Below, one piece after another: positions 12,589 to 25,900 of a stretch of 64,000 nt of DNA. Origin of the DNA: Acanthopleura granulata. Its lineage: Eukaryota; Mollusca; Polyplacophora; Chitonida; Chitonidae. The notes under the pieces were generated by a model. That model was not told where the DNA came from. It saw only the letters and a program-made list of their open reading frames with translations, and did no database searches. Each line of letters starts with the position of its first letter. Within the stretch, counting starts at the first letter, position 1. The stretch covers positions 18,986,783 to 19,050,782 of the forward strand of contig JABBOT010000009.1 of assembly GCA_016165875.1 (NCBI GenBank). The letters are read 5' to 3'. The position numbers and the translations under genes are program-made.

Positions 12589-14520
12589 CATGGGTTGATC
12601 TCAAGTGTCGCAATAATGCAGTCATATCTTTGCGAGAACACGTATAAACCAGGAAGACACATTGAACAATGTTCTATACGATAATGCAAATATCCAAGAT
12701 CAAACACAGGATTAAGATATATTTTTAATAGAAACCGATAAAAATAATATTTATTTCTTAAATATCACTTTCAATAAAGCTATATTTCCGAATTTCATTT
12801 TTTATACATTTTGAAAACAGGGACAACACAATGGTCTGAATAGGAACTTATTAGCATATAAATACTTTATTCTCCTATGCTTTAATGTAACAAACCGGCC
12901 ATACCTAATGAAGCATACATTGTACCTTATGCGTTCATCCATCCTCTTCACAGGGTATCGTTCAGCACACATAACTTAAAGTAAACATATCTAGCTCGCT
13001 TCCACTCTCAGCGTGGAGATTCATTTGTCGGAGTTGATCGTCTGTAACGGCCAGGCAGTTCTACAAAACAGGCCTCTAGATTAGTCAGGTCACGGAAAAT
13101 CTGCATGGGTGTCCGGGTTCAATGCAGAATGCTTCCTATCACTCGTATCTAAGTAACCTACAATTTGTTCAGCTGAAAATTAATACTCCGTATGAACGCT
13201 CGTTGCAGAGCGTACATAGCGTTATGGAAGCGAGGCATGCAATTGTTGATTCTATGTTACAAAGCATGCACTCGAAGCCCCAAGTTTATATATAGCCATG
13301 TACAATGCTGACGCAGGCTTTGTTCTATACATTTGCCTTGATGACGTTTAGAACAAGCTAATCGGAAGCTAAACGTTGTCAGAATTTCTACCTGTATATC
13401 GGAGTCATTAAAGGGAGACAATCAAGTACAATCTGTTTTGACTTCAAAGCTCCCACGCCATTCCACGCCCTTCTTACGCACCTGGTGTAATCTCAATGGC
13501 AATATATACAGAAAACGGATAAACGCTAACATGAGAAAAGCGCTTAGCGTAGATTTGCGACTGTTTTTTTAAGACAGGATTCTGCTAGGTATAGATGAGG
13601 CCATCATTTTGGAACTTCATAATATAGATCGCTTCTTTTAATTACCATCCAAACGACCACCAACTTGTATAATACATATCAAACAAGTGCCGCTTATTTA
13701 CAATGCTGCATTGCACGCCCACTACATTGTTACCAAAGCTACGAGTGAACGACTGTGCTCAAACCGGGAAAACATCTGCACCTGCTGTCCGCGTCACACA
13801 TGCCCGGAGAGTGCCCTATAAAACAAAGGGGTCTGGGTTGAGCTCATTGCTGGAATGTGTGCTTTCTTCAAAGTCGGACATCTTCGTCATTTTTCAGAAT
13901 GAAAGAGCGATTTACATGTTGATTAGTTAATGATTTAAGATCACGGATTGAATTCTTTTTCCTATTTTGGGCTGTTATCAAGTGACCAGCGGGTAAACCA
14001 GTACTTGATAGAGCATGCTGGAGATTGCATAAGTTGAATTGAAACCAGCAAATTTCACATGATTATAGACCTACACATGTTTGCAAATGGGATTCGGTTG
14101 GGAACAGCCCGTTACCTACATCAGCCCTCTGACTGCCCTGTATTTGATATGAGCCTATATACCTGTACAATTGATACTTGTACCGGAAAACTCAGGCTTT
14201 GTACTTCTTTGTGTCCGAACTGTACTGAACAGAAAAAAAAAGTAAGTTCAACTCTTAGTCAAATTTGTAAAAACACATTTCCAATAATCAGTTGTTTTTT
14301 GTGTTTTTATTATCTGGAAGTCAGCTTGACTGCCGAAATTCCATTACAGCTTGAAGGGATCCTAAATGACCGCGGTCTGTCATGAACATTTATAGGCCTG
14401 CACGTGCACTAAGATATTTGTTTACTGTATAAATGGGAACGTAAACATGTTTCTGTTACACTTAATAAACGGCACACTGGCGTTCATAAAAGCTGTGAAA
14501 GAGATGGATTAAATACATGT

Positions 14521-14790
14521 GTTTTTATTAATTTATTTATTTATTTATTTAATTGGTGTTTTACGCTGCACTCAAGAATATTTCACTTATACGACGACGG
14601 CCAGCATTATGGTGGGAGGAGCCCTGGAGAAACCAACGACCATCCGCAGCTTGCTGACAAACATTCCCACGTACGGCCGGAGAGGAAGCCAACATGAGTT
14701 GGACTTGAACTCACAGCGACCGCATTGGTGGGAGGATTCTGGGTCATTGCGCTGCGCTAGCCGGCTAACCGACTGAGCCACGGAGGCCTA
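14521..14790 (-). repeat. tRNA-headed SINE, type A, full length
   Basis: A complete copy. On the - strand: head ggcctccgtggctcagtcgg, B-box gtgagttcaagtccaact, body ctccggccgtacgtgggaat, tail ataagtgaaatattcttgag, then (AAAT)n. Best reference copy in the window. Confidence 0.92.
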
Positions 14791-16722
14791 TTTCCTCATA
14801 GAAGTTGTAGGCTTACCCCTGTATATTCACAAAATCGGCGAATTTCTCTAGCTTCATGTTTTCAAAGGAAGGATGCCTTAAACACTGAACGCACAAACCG
14901 TTTATTGAGTTGGCGACCATATATTTTTTGGTCCAGAACCATGTATCGCCATAATGTGAGCTCGAGGTCAGCCTTCAACTACACGTATCTTATAACATGC
15001 TAAATTATCACACTCCTCAGCCAATATTCGGAAGAGATCGCGGATTTACTGATATACACGTATGCACCCACATGGCAATTTCAGTTCAAACACAATATAT
15101 AGGCTATACAGACATTAATTTGTACTGCATATACGTAATGACCTCTGATCACTTACAGCTGTCTGAATGGACCCAACGTTGCGTGAAAAGGGTGAGATGC
15201 TACTGTTGAATAGATTTGTTTGAACTCGATCGAGTTGACACAATTGTCCTATTGTTTTCGGCATTAACTCTATAAATCGGGACATAATCCTATCAGCATT
15301 TAGGTTGTATCTTGTGGACCGCAAAGCATATAGACCTGCCAGTTTGTAGCCTATATAGGTACCCATACGTAGGCCTACTGACTTGGATTTATATTTGACA
15401 CTTCGGTAATGTGACGTGGAGGTTTATAACTATGTGTCCGTGCCAGGGACAGACTTAAATATGTGGCAGCTCCCTACCGAAACCTGCGTACGAGTTGGCT
15501 TATAATGTACCCATGTGCTGGTGGAATATGCATGCATGCCTAAATGAATTTGCGCTGAGTTGCTTTATGGTTAGGGTAAACAGTTAAGGTGCTAACCAGG
15601 TAGGAAGTGGAACGTGTGAAGCTTTTTCGACGACAGTAATTAAGCCCTGAACGCGCCGTTGGCCCTCGTGAATTATAAATACTGTACATCGGATAGGCCC
15701 ACCTTGAAAGAAAGGCTTGCAGGCGGCAGCTCTAGATCAATGGTAATCTAGATACAGCACAGTTAAGTAACCGCGTTCGTGTGCGTCACTCTTGGGGCAG
15801 GGTTTGTAGATATGGATCCATATGCCTCGCCTTAAAATGTGATATACTTTTAACCTTGTAGAAGAGAAATTTGAAACTTTTGTTTTACGTAATTATATGT
15901 AACGGTTGGAGGTCCCTGTGTAGGAGCAGCGTGGCGTGACAAAGGTTCGTCCTTTTAGAGGCCGGCCCGCGTGCCCTGGTGAGTTCTTTATTGCCGTAGC
16001 AGACGAATCTTGATGGGGTGCGAAGGAAAAGTCAATGTTGGAAAAACACAGAGAATATTGGCCACTTCTGGATGTCAGTAACCCTGGTCATGGAGCTTCA
16101 TTAACTGGACTAAACATGCGCCTTTCTTGTTCGTGGCTTTAGGGACAATCGCGAATAATAATGAAGTAGAAATGAGTTCATATCGATGTCTTGCACGGGA
16201 AGCCTTTTCAAAAAGCTGGCGGCAGATTTCCTTCTTCACTTAACCCGGTATTGAAAAGACGTGTGTCTGTTGACAAAGGGCTTTTAAGGACATGGTACTT
16301 GACTGGGTTTATCTGTCTGACCTGTCAAGCTCAAGAAAACCCATTGGTATCGAAGTTCATGAACGGAGCCGCGAGTCTTGGAACATTTTCGCAAGTCATT
16401 AACTATTATTATAGTATACCACACATTTTAGGCTTGCAGACGATCCTGTCAACAACAACAACACCGGCGCATTTGTTTATGACAACCAATTTGCGGTACT
16501 GTATGTGCTTTTGGTCCGGTCTCTTGTGGTTTGGATTCACTCGTGCAAGATATAGAGAGACTTAATTTCGCAGTGAAGATTTTTAGAACTCTGAACGGAC
16601 ACGGGAAACGAAATAGGAAGAAGGCTTTCAAACTTGTAGTTACCAACAGAACAGTCCATTGTTTGGGAAACGTTTTCCTCAAAGAAACATTGTGGTAGCA
16701 GATTTCTTTTTGTTTGACGAAT
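14791..16722. other. Presumed upstream region of KIF12
   Basis: No open frame I trust. Promoter and any 5' UTR exon should lie here, and the part after about 15600 is less AT-rich, but I see no convincing TATA box or start-site motif. The 124-codon frame at 16191-16565 has no recognisable similarity and is more likely untranslated sequence. Confidence 0.45.
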
Positions 16723-16904
16723 ATGTCGGAATCGTCTGTAAATACCAGTGTTAGTCACATAAAAAGACACCCTGGTGGCAATATTGGTGTGAAAGCAAAT
16801 GACGGCAAGAGGACAGAGGATGGATCATCACCACACTCTGACATGCCAGACAAAAATGACATTGACTCAGTGAAGTCTACTTTTTCAGGAAAGATAACTT
16901 TTGG
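16723..16904 (+). CDS. KIF12: KIF12 exon 1: N-terminal leader
   Basis: Encodes residues 1-60 plus two bases of codon 61. The ATG at 16723 is the first in-frame ATG of the open segment, and the exon ends before GTAAGG in phase 2. The leader is rich in Ser, Asp and Lys with no recognisable domain, as is usual before a kinesin motor. It joins exon 2 in frame to give a Gly-Ser-Leu-Thr junction. It could be preceded by a non-coding 5' exon. Confidence 0.7.
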
Positions 16905-19900
16905 GTAAGGTGTAATTTGTCTTAGATAGTAATTTTACTGACTTCATTTTCTTTTTCTTTTCTCAGTTGTGTTTTTGCGCCGAGCAGTGGATTTTTTGTC
17001 ATAGTAAAGGTACATTTGAAAATTATTTTCTTGAACTTTTCAACCAAATAATGGGGAAGTGGTAAACTGCTTCCTGTCAATAACAATTAAGGCAGTCCAA
17101 AGCTCTGAACTTTTTGTTCTCTCCTTTATTTTGTCCTAATTATCTGTGTGCATGTACTCATAAAACAGACTGTAATACACAGGCACTGCAGTGTCACAGA
17201 AAAAAACAGTGTGTTCATCTACTGCGCTTTGGACTGTGTTATGTACATGTGTAGTACATTTGTGGTGCTTCCATTATTACATTACATGTATATGAGCAGG
17301 TCGAGTGATTGTCACAAAAATGTACATGTAACCTGCTTGTATTTAGTGTAGAAATGACGTTTCATCAAAACAATGGCAATGTCTTATGATGAAAATCATA
17401 TATTAAACTGACTGGAAGTACAATTGAGAAGAGCATAATTATATGTATGTTCTGGAAAACATTTATTATTATCAAATCATAAATGCATGTCCATTCAAGA
17501 GGAATAATTACTGTATTTCAGCTAAAACCTTTACATTTTTAGAGAGACATATTTTGCTTGATTATGATTGATTCATCCACCTGGTGGATAGAGTCCCTTA
17601 AGGTTCTTTGGGTGAAATTTGATTAATTTCTTATCAGAAAAAAATGTTAACTTCAAAAATATCAATCCAAACCCCCTGATGTATGCTTCTGAAAGTGCAT
17701 TTTTAACATACTAAACTTCAAAGTGTAGGTGTAAAAGTGAAAAACATTGTTACAAATACATTCTTCTACATTGTGTATAATGTATATACATGTATACATT
17801 AAAGAAAATGCTGAGTTTCGTGCAGCTGAAGGCTATAAACTTCATAGGCATTACTGAGTTGCAAGAGTTCAATTGACTCATATGCTAATTCACAGTCAAG
17901 GCAATGCCTGCCTTAGTGGGAAAAGGTAAAATGCAAAAACAAGGTAAAGGTGACAAGGGATCAAAACATTTCTGATTTCTTGTAGTAACTTTTTCAGGAA
18001 CTCAGACGTGCTAGAATTTCAGAAATATAAGTTTGCTTGTAATATGCATGTATTCAAATCTGTTCACAACCTGTTCCTGTGTATAATTATGTAAATACTG
18101 TATTTCACCTAGAGTTTAGTACAAATGCACTTACAGAGGCACATAGTGGTCTTAACGCCTTGACCGCTGTCTACGAAATAACTCGTAATGGGGGGTGTGC
18201 CACATCCTACCAGTACAAGTTATCTCATAGTTTAACATGGGTAACTTTAAAGATTATCAGACTGGTTGGCAGTTGTAATAAACTAAGAACGAAAGTCATG
18301 GCAATCGACTTATAGCCTTTTGAAGTGGGAATTGAATGCAAAAGTCAGATGTGAAGAAAACTTCTTTTTTGTTCGCTATATAATGACACCGGAAAGCTGG
18401 ACAGAGTTATCTGCCCTGATTGCATGGGCTTTACTGTAGTGTTTTGAAAAATCAAGTGATTATCAGTGAACATTGTGGATATTTACCGTTTGTGTGACAG
18501 TTGCGCTCTTGCAAGAAAGAGACATACTATTATATGTCAGAAAATTGGTGTGAAGAAAATGAACAATCCGATGGGAAGTCATTACTGGTGATAATCCTTG
18601 AAACACAGATCCAGACACAGGGCCGGTTGTTCTGGGCAGAGAGAGCACACGTACTTTGACTCCCGTCTTCTGCCAGCCTTTATACATTTTCAGCATGGAT
18701 TTGTTGGCCTTTTCTGTCTTCTCAGTGGGGGATGTGTTAACAAGGTAGTGGAAGGATTTTGTTGTTGGCGTTGGAACTTGAAGCCGCTGGATGTTAGTTT
18801 CTCCAAGGAGGTGGGAGTGTTACAGGCTCACGAAAGCGCAACATTCTCGTTTTTTTATCAGACAGTCGTTGTGTATGTTGTGAGCATTAAAAGGCTTGAT
18901 CTCCAAGATATGAAGCGCAATTTTTTCGTACCAATCCCAGGCATTCCACTGTTGTAGTCGCGCATGATATTAGGTTAGATACCTTCTTGTTGCGGTTGGT
19001 AGCGTCCGCCATCTCCTTGCGGTGCATGTTGGTGATTGTGAGCACATCCCACGTGTCTTTCCATTTGCAAACAACTACTGACTCACTGCGTTTCCAACAA
19101 TGTTCCCCCGTTTTAGTTTTTTCTGAACAACTTTTGAATTTTCCTTCCAATCAAAGTGAAGTGTCACGCATACATGCATTGAAAGGTCTGTGAGTGTTTT
19201 TGTAAGGCCAACAGAGTTGTAATAATTGTCTGTGTATAACACATGACCTTTATCCAGAAAAGAAGACATAAGATCCAAGACAACAGGAACTGATTGACCC
19301 ATATGTGAGTTAGCCTCAAGGCTTGTCTCACAGTATATGAGAATGTTGATTACCATGCCGCGAGATTCACAAAGTTCATAGATCTTATGACTTATGTCGC
19401 TTGTTTTTGATGTACTGATGAAATAACAGTCGTCTTAGCCACAATACCATGGATTCATCTTTCGGCCGTCTTTTCATTGAAGTAATGGGCGTATCTTGTA
19501 TAGGGATTGTCAAAATCTTGGGAATTGTCAGCAAAGTGCCAAAATCTCAAATGCAGTTGTAATCGATTGCAGCTTATACATGTAGATGTTCTGAAAATTT
19601 CTCCTTTTACAGTATATCAGTACTCCAGTGATGTTCCAGGGTGGGTAGATTGTTTGAACTCAAATGCATGAGAAGCCCTAGAAATTTGTTCATTTCGGCA
19701 GCATCCGTATACCTCCAGTATGTCAGATGAGAATCTGTGCGGCGGTTGTTATTTGTTTATTGCAGCCTGCAAGTAGCGATTAGTCTCAGTGACCATGAGA
19801 TCGACTAATTCGTCAGTTAGGAGCAATCCTGGGTAATCTCCAAGAGATGTGCCTTGAGCAGGACTCCTTAAACCAGCAGTTTGAGCAGATTTAAACACTG

Positions 19901-22900
19901 GCACTTCTTGTGATAGATCGGTCTATGTATGTACCAGGAGTGTACCAGTGTGGAATGTTGTCAGCCTCTGCGGGGTACAATAGGGACACCACGGTCTGGC
20001 ATCACAGAGCCATGACCAACTCTGGTTCTTACCCCACAACCCCTTGCCTCTTGTTCACTCAAGGCAGCAGAATTAGTTGAAACAGCAGGGTCAAATTCGT
20101 CACTAGACTGTTTGTCGCGACCCTTCAGGCTGAAAATGACTTTCGTCCTGACTTACTGCCATGTCTGATTCATCACTCTCATTATTATCAGTCTCCATCA
20201 ACATATCTTTGACTTTGTCTGCACTCATACACGCCATTTTGCAAAGTGCTAACTTTCAAATCAAATTATGACACAATGGCACTCTGTGTTTGGTGCAAAT
20301 ATCACTAATATCACTAAAACTCGTTATTGGTGTACTGAATATACCAGTTATATCCCACCACCAGCTATGACTTATCTTGTATACAGGGAATTCCCTACAT
20401 GGATCATGGGAAGGCGCCTAGTATATGCCTATAAATAGCTCAGGAAACAAACATTGACCAAGTGTATCAGGGGTTTTCTAGCCTCTTTCTCGTGGTAACC
20501 ATGAGAAGAAATACCACAAAATTGCATTTTAGACAAATTTTGTAATGGGTTTTGATAAAATGAATAAGTTTTAGATAAATTTTACATACATTGGTGATGA
20601 AAAAGTTTGAGTTTCCTGATTTGTTCAAATTGAGTTTCTGTAAAGAAATTGGCAAGAAAAACCCCTGTGTATAAAAATCTAGAATGGTAAATTGGAGCCC
20701 TGTTGCCTTCAGGAGTTATCGCGCAGTCGGCAGTCAATGTGTTAAAATGATACTTTTCTCTACCAAGAAATTGATGAAATTTGACCAGAACTCATAAAAA
20801 ACTCTTAAGGGCCTAAAGTATTCTGTAGGCCCGGGATAAGGTGGTTGTATCAATCAAGGAAAATGTGTCATTTGAAAACTACTCCACTTTATGTGAAATA
20901 CAGAAATAATTTTTCTATTCATGTACTTGTATTTCACATGGGACTGTGAGGTGAAATTAAGGTAAAAACCTATTCATATACTAACTAATGTTTCTTCAAA
21001 TGGTGAGAACCAAGTGTTATGGCAAAACTTCCCTCTTCACCCTTCACATTCTTCACTCCTTTCGTATTAGGTCCTACCCGGTTTGAGTTTTCAGGTGATG
21101 ATTTTATGTAGTTTCTTAGCCCTTTGCTCCTGTGTCAAAGGTTAACTGGTGTGAATGAATGATTAGGGTTTATAATGCCACGTACAGTGGAAATCAGCCA
21201 TATCCTGGCAATTGAAGGTCAGCTAGAGTCGGTAAGGCAGAACTGACTGTGTGGCCAAATACAATCTATGAACGCTGAAAAGGTGCAAGAAATAAAGACA
21301 TTTGGGACCCCGTTCCAAAAGCGACCAAGAATTCTAAATGTAGTGTTTAGCTGTGATCAGTAGAATACCACAGGCCATCCATAAAAATTCTTTGTTGGTA
21401 GTTCATAGCTCTATATGAAAAAAATCTCTTAGATTGAGAGGGATGTTTTTTTTTCATTTTTATTAGTTCTGGCAAATTAATTTATCGCTAAGGTTTTAAA
21501 GAAATTGACCTTGAGAGAGAGAGAAAAAAAAGAAAAAAGATCAAATACCATCCGAAACCCAATAAAAAGTATACTTGTAGATGGGGCCATTTTTTGGAGG
21601 GTCAGCTAGGTTACCCCAAATGAATATGGTTTTAACGATGTCCAAACCTGTCGTGCCTGGTAGTGTAGCCAACACATACAGACTCTTGAGGAAAAGACAA
21701 ATTGTTATAAGAAAAAATTTCCAAATACTGTATATGTTCTCAATAATGCCTGTTTGCCTGTTATATTTCCTTGAATTACCCAGACCTGCTGAAAAAATTG
21801 TTTATCTGAAACTATTAACAATTAAATGTGCATGTATATGTAACATAGTAATGGATGGTAAGGAGTATTCCCTTACATGTGATATTTGAATAAAACACTA
21901 TCTTATTAGCTCAACATTATAATTTAGGTACAACTCCCTCTGCTGACATACATGTACGGTGTGTTTTAGTCATATGGTCATTGATGTGAGACATTATAAT
22001 TTTTGATAATGTGATAGTGTATCCAGAATTCTTATTTGATATTTTAAAAAATAGGAACAAAAAAGAAGGAAAAGGGAAAAAATTGAATTTAATGGAGAAA
22101 AAGTATGTGTAACTTCTGTGGAAATATTACAGTGATTTTTAAACAGCAAAGTTATCTGGCATAAATAAGACTGATGCAGATCAATCTAGACATTTGCGTG
22201 TATGTATAATATAATAATAATGATACATGTGCTAATTCCATTTCCATTTGATGTTTACAATTATATGTATAAGTTTTTGGAGTCCTGATATATGTTAAAA
22301 GAGACAAAAACGAAGCAGAAGTGGTAAATCTAATTTATGAGAACATTAAAATGCCTAACCTGACAAATTGTTTTAATAATTTATTCCAAAAATATCTGGT
22401 TTTGTTTTATACACATGTACTACAAGGCTAATTTAGACATTCTTTTATAATGAATGTCATACATGTGTCTAAATCTCATCACTGGATATTATACTATGTA
22501 CAGATGTATAAGCATGCCTTAGAGCGCTAACTGAGACATCAACTCACTATGCAGCAGAATGCTACAATAGGGGCGTGTTGCCGCACATGGTGAAAGGTGT
22601 GACGTGCTCTGCACGCAACCTACATGTAAATGGAATGGCAAATAACGTACGGCACAATTAAGCGATGTATATGGATTCGTAAACTCACCCACATCTGTAT
22701 AAACAGGTGCTTGTATTAAACATTAACAAATGTAATGATGTTGTGATTATAATTACTGGTGTCTATGTGCCATTAAGGAAGAGCCCGCTGGATGAAGACT
22801 GTTATATAGTATGTCCCATAGATCCAATAATGGGATTCTGGTTCTGGTAATGGGGGGATAGCCTGGCCAAATATTAGGACTAAAGGGAATTTTATACTGG

Positions 22901-25900
22901 TTGTGCAAAGACAAATTAATGAGTGGCTACCTGTACAGTATGTAATGTATGATGATCTGACAGAATTCTGTACATATGGGACAGTTTGTACTCTTTGGTG
23001 TTTGCATTGAATAAACATAATTTGCAAGTTAATTTGACCCCAGTATTATGTTCCACAACACAGGATCGCCATCTCTATTGTGATATTTACCTGTAAATGT
23101 GGCTGAGTGTTCATTAATAACTATAATAATGTCAAACTAATCCTTACATATTTTGAATATACCAATTCAAATGATCCTGTATACGTGGTAAAGATAAAAG
23201 CCTGAATGTTAAGTTATTGTTTATTTCTCATGACCTTTTTCTCAGAATCACAGATGCTTCATATGATCACTATTAATTATTATTAATTTCTTGCCCAGAA
23301 TAATATATCAATAATGGTACATGTACCATGTGTTATTGATTAGAAGTTTATTTTAAATCAGTATCTACAGCACCTATTTTGTTTTATAATAATGAGTACT
23401 GATATGACAATTTTCTTTTCATTTTTTTCCAAAACAGTAAATAATGAACACACTTAATGAAAAAGGTAAAGGGTATACATTAGGGAAGGGAAATGGCCCA
23501 TGGTTCAAGGTGCTTGTCTATCAACAAGATGCAGGGTCAAATACGCCCTTGAACACAGAATTTGTAAATTGATTACCGGCTCTCAATCGTGAAACTAATG
23601 TTTAATGAAGACCACTTGTCTTCCACAGATGTGAAGTGGGGGGGGGGGGGGGGGTAAGTCTGTGGAAAAAAAAGAAAGTAGTATGAAAACTTTTTGTTGG
23701 TGTAAAGCCGTCGTATTTTTGTTCAAATCAACTGTAAGTTTTAATATATTTTGATTAATTTGGGTGCCCAAAAATTAAGGAGCTGAAACTTTTTCCAGAA
23801 CTGAAATGGCTCTAGATGGAATTAAGTTGATAAAAGGTATTTAGCAGATTTTAGTTCAGGTGCAGAGTTTCTCATATTTCAAAGGAAAAGTCAATGTTAT
23901 AACTTCTACAAGATGTTCCCATTGGCTTTTTAGTAATGTTTGTTGTTGAGATAAAGTTTTAATACCCCTTGGCCAATTTTGGCCAATATTGTCTGTGTCT
24001 CTAGAACGGTTTATCCGATGTTCACCAAACTTACACCACACTTACACATTGGCATGAGGAAGAACCCTATCGATTTTCAGCAACCCTGACCTTTTAATTC
24101 AAGGTCATTGAGGTCATCTAAGTTAAATTTTATAACAGACTTGTAAACGCTCTTTCTCTTGAACAGTTAGTCCCAAGTTCACCAAATTTATACAACACCT
24201 ACACAGTTTTATGAATGACTGGTATTATACATAATACCTCTTGGGATTTGTATGTATTTGTTACATTGTGCATGGCCGAGGATTTGCACGGTATTTTAAA
24301 TGACAAGTGATGACAGGTGCAAAGGTCCTGTTATGAAAAATCATGAATCATTTTTATTACAATGTATAACGATTGATTCGCTCATTGCAGGAGCTTGACA
24401 ACCCTCTCATCAACAGTGACCAATGAAACAGATGATGATGACCATCTTAACGTTGTCCTCAGGTATGTCTTAACTATGTAAAATAAATTATGACCTAAAA
24501 ATTGGACTGACCTTCCTGATTCTCAGAGTGTTGTTGATCTTAGAAAGGTGTTTTGTGTTTTTTGTTTTTTCGTTCACTTGATTGGAGTTTTATGTTGTGC
24601 TCAAGAATATTTCACTTATACGATGGCTACCTGAGTATTATGGTGGGAAGAAATCGTGGGAAACACATGACCATCCGCAGATCATTGGCAGAGAAGGCTG
24701 TTTGGTTGCAGATTGCTTTGGAAGGTAGGATGATACACGAACCCCAATGTAAATATGTATTAGTTTCAGCACCTAAAGTAAACATTTTTGGACACAAGTA
24801 TTTGCTTCTAAAAATGCTTTTTGTGGGCAAATGTTTGGGTCATTTATTATATTAGATTTAGTGTAATAAAGTATATGTGTGTCACTAACAGAGAATAAAG
24901 GCATGGTTTTATTGTCCACAATTTTGCCATATGTTTGCATCATCTGGCTTAATCATGGTTTAATGATGAGTGAAAAAGGTACAAAATTGATGACAAAAAA
25001 TCAAGAAATTGATCAAGTAGGGAGTTATTCAGTTTGGTGAAATAGTTATAAAATATTCCTTGTCACATTTTTTTGTTCTGAATGGCAGTGATTTTCTCTT
25101 AATCTGCCATTGTTTCCTACACCCTTAATCCTGAGCATTGTTGTACAAGCAAAGCATTCTTGAATACTGAAAAATTAATTCCTCAATCAAATGCATAAAT
25201 TAATAAATAATGAGAGAAATTATGTTATGTGAGAACAGGAAGAAATTTTACTGACCAGGCATGACATATAACCTGTATGTACACTCATAAAGATTTTCAT
25301 CAGCGAAATCAAATATGATCTTATGTGAGAAATTGACGACAAAGACATGAATGAGTTGAACGAAAAAACTCTCTCTGCGAGACTGCGTACAATCTTCAAA
25401 GTTCTCACATGAGAACGTGGAAGGTCTCATGAGAGATTTTCTGTCAGAGCTTCCTTAAATTGTTTTATTTGTATAACATTCCTACCCCTACAGTGGTAGG
25501 ACAAAGTCTTGAGATTAGCTTTAAAACATGTACATAACTTTTCAACATGAAATAACCAAAAGTAACTGCAGTAAATTTCATCAAGTGAATAGATTAAAGA
25601 ATATATGTACACGTACACCAGCCTTTAGGGAAAGTTTCATTTTCATCTGAGGATTTCCATTAAACAGTCAGTTCTTTAGTTCCCTAGTTGACAAAGTGTA
25701 TTAATTAATTTAAGTTCCCATGACAGGTGTGGTTTACATGTACAGTGTGCATGTACCTATATGGATTTGTACATGTATGGCTCTGTGTTGGTGAGTTATG
25801 GCCTGATACACTCGCTTTTACCATGTTCACTGAGTATATACACAGCTGTAAATATATTCAGATACAGGCCACAGAGCAGTAAAACCTGGATTTACATAGA

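Larger units (their letters stand above)
10051..14520. other. Intergenic, repeats only
   Basis: Contains a SINE tail at 10722-10763, the 33-bp triple repeat, R1 copy 1 and the type D SINE. 12589-14520 holds nothing I can name. Confidence 0.6.
16905..24390 (+). other. KIF12 intron 1
   Basis: About 7.5 kb holding the piggyBac remnant (18582-20237), R3 and R4 relatives, an 18-G run and a tRNA-like fragment at 23493-23560. No further exon seen. Confidence 0.75.

Noticed and set aside
14519..14776. Open frames inside SINE copies (also at 33511, 54565, 56615, 60521)
   Set aside because: The same peptide fragments recur in every SINE copy and reflect the repeat, not a gene.
16191..16565. 124-codon open frame upstream of KIF12 exon 1
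   Set aside because: No homology recognised; more likely part of the 5' region.
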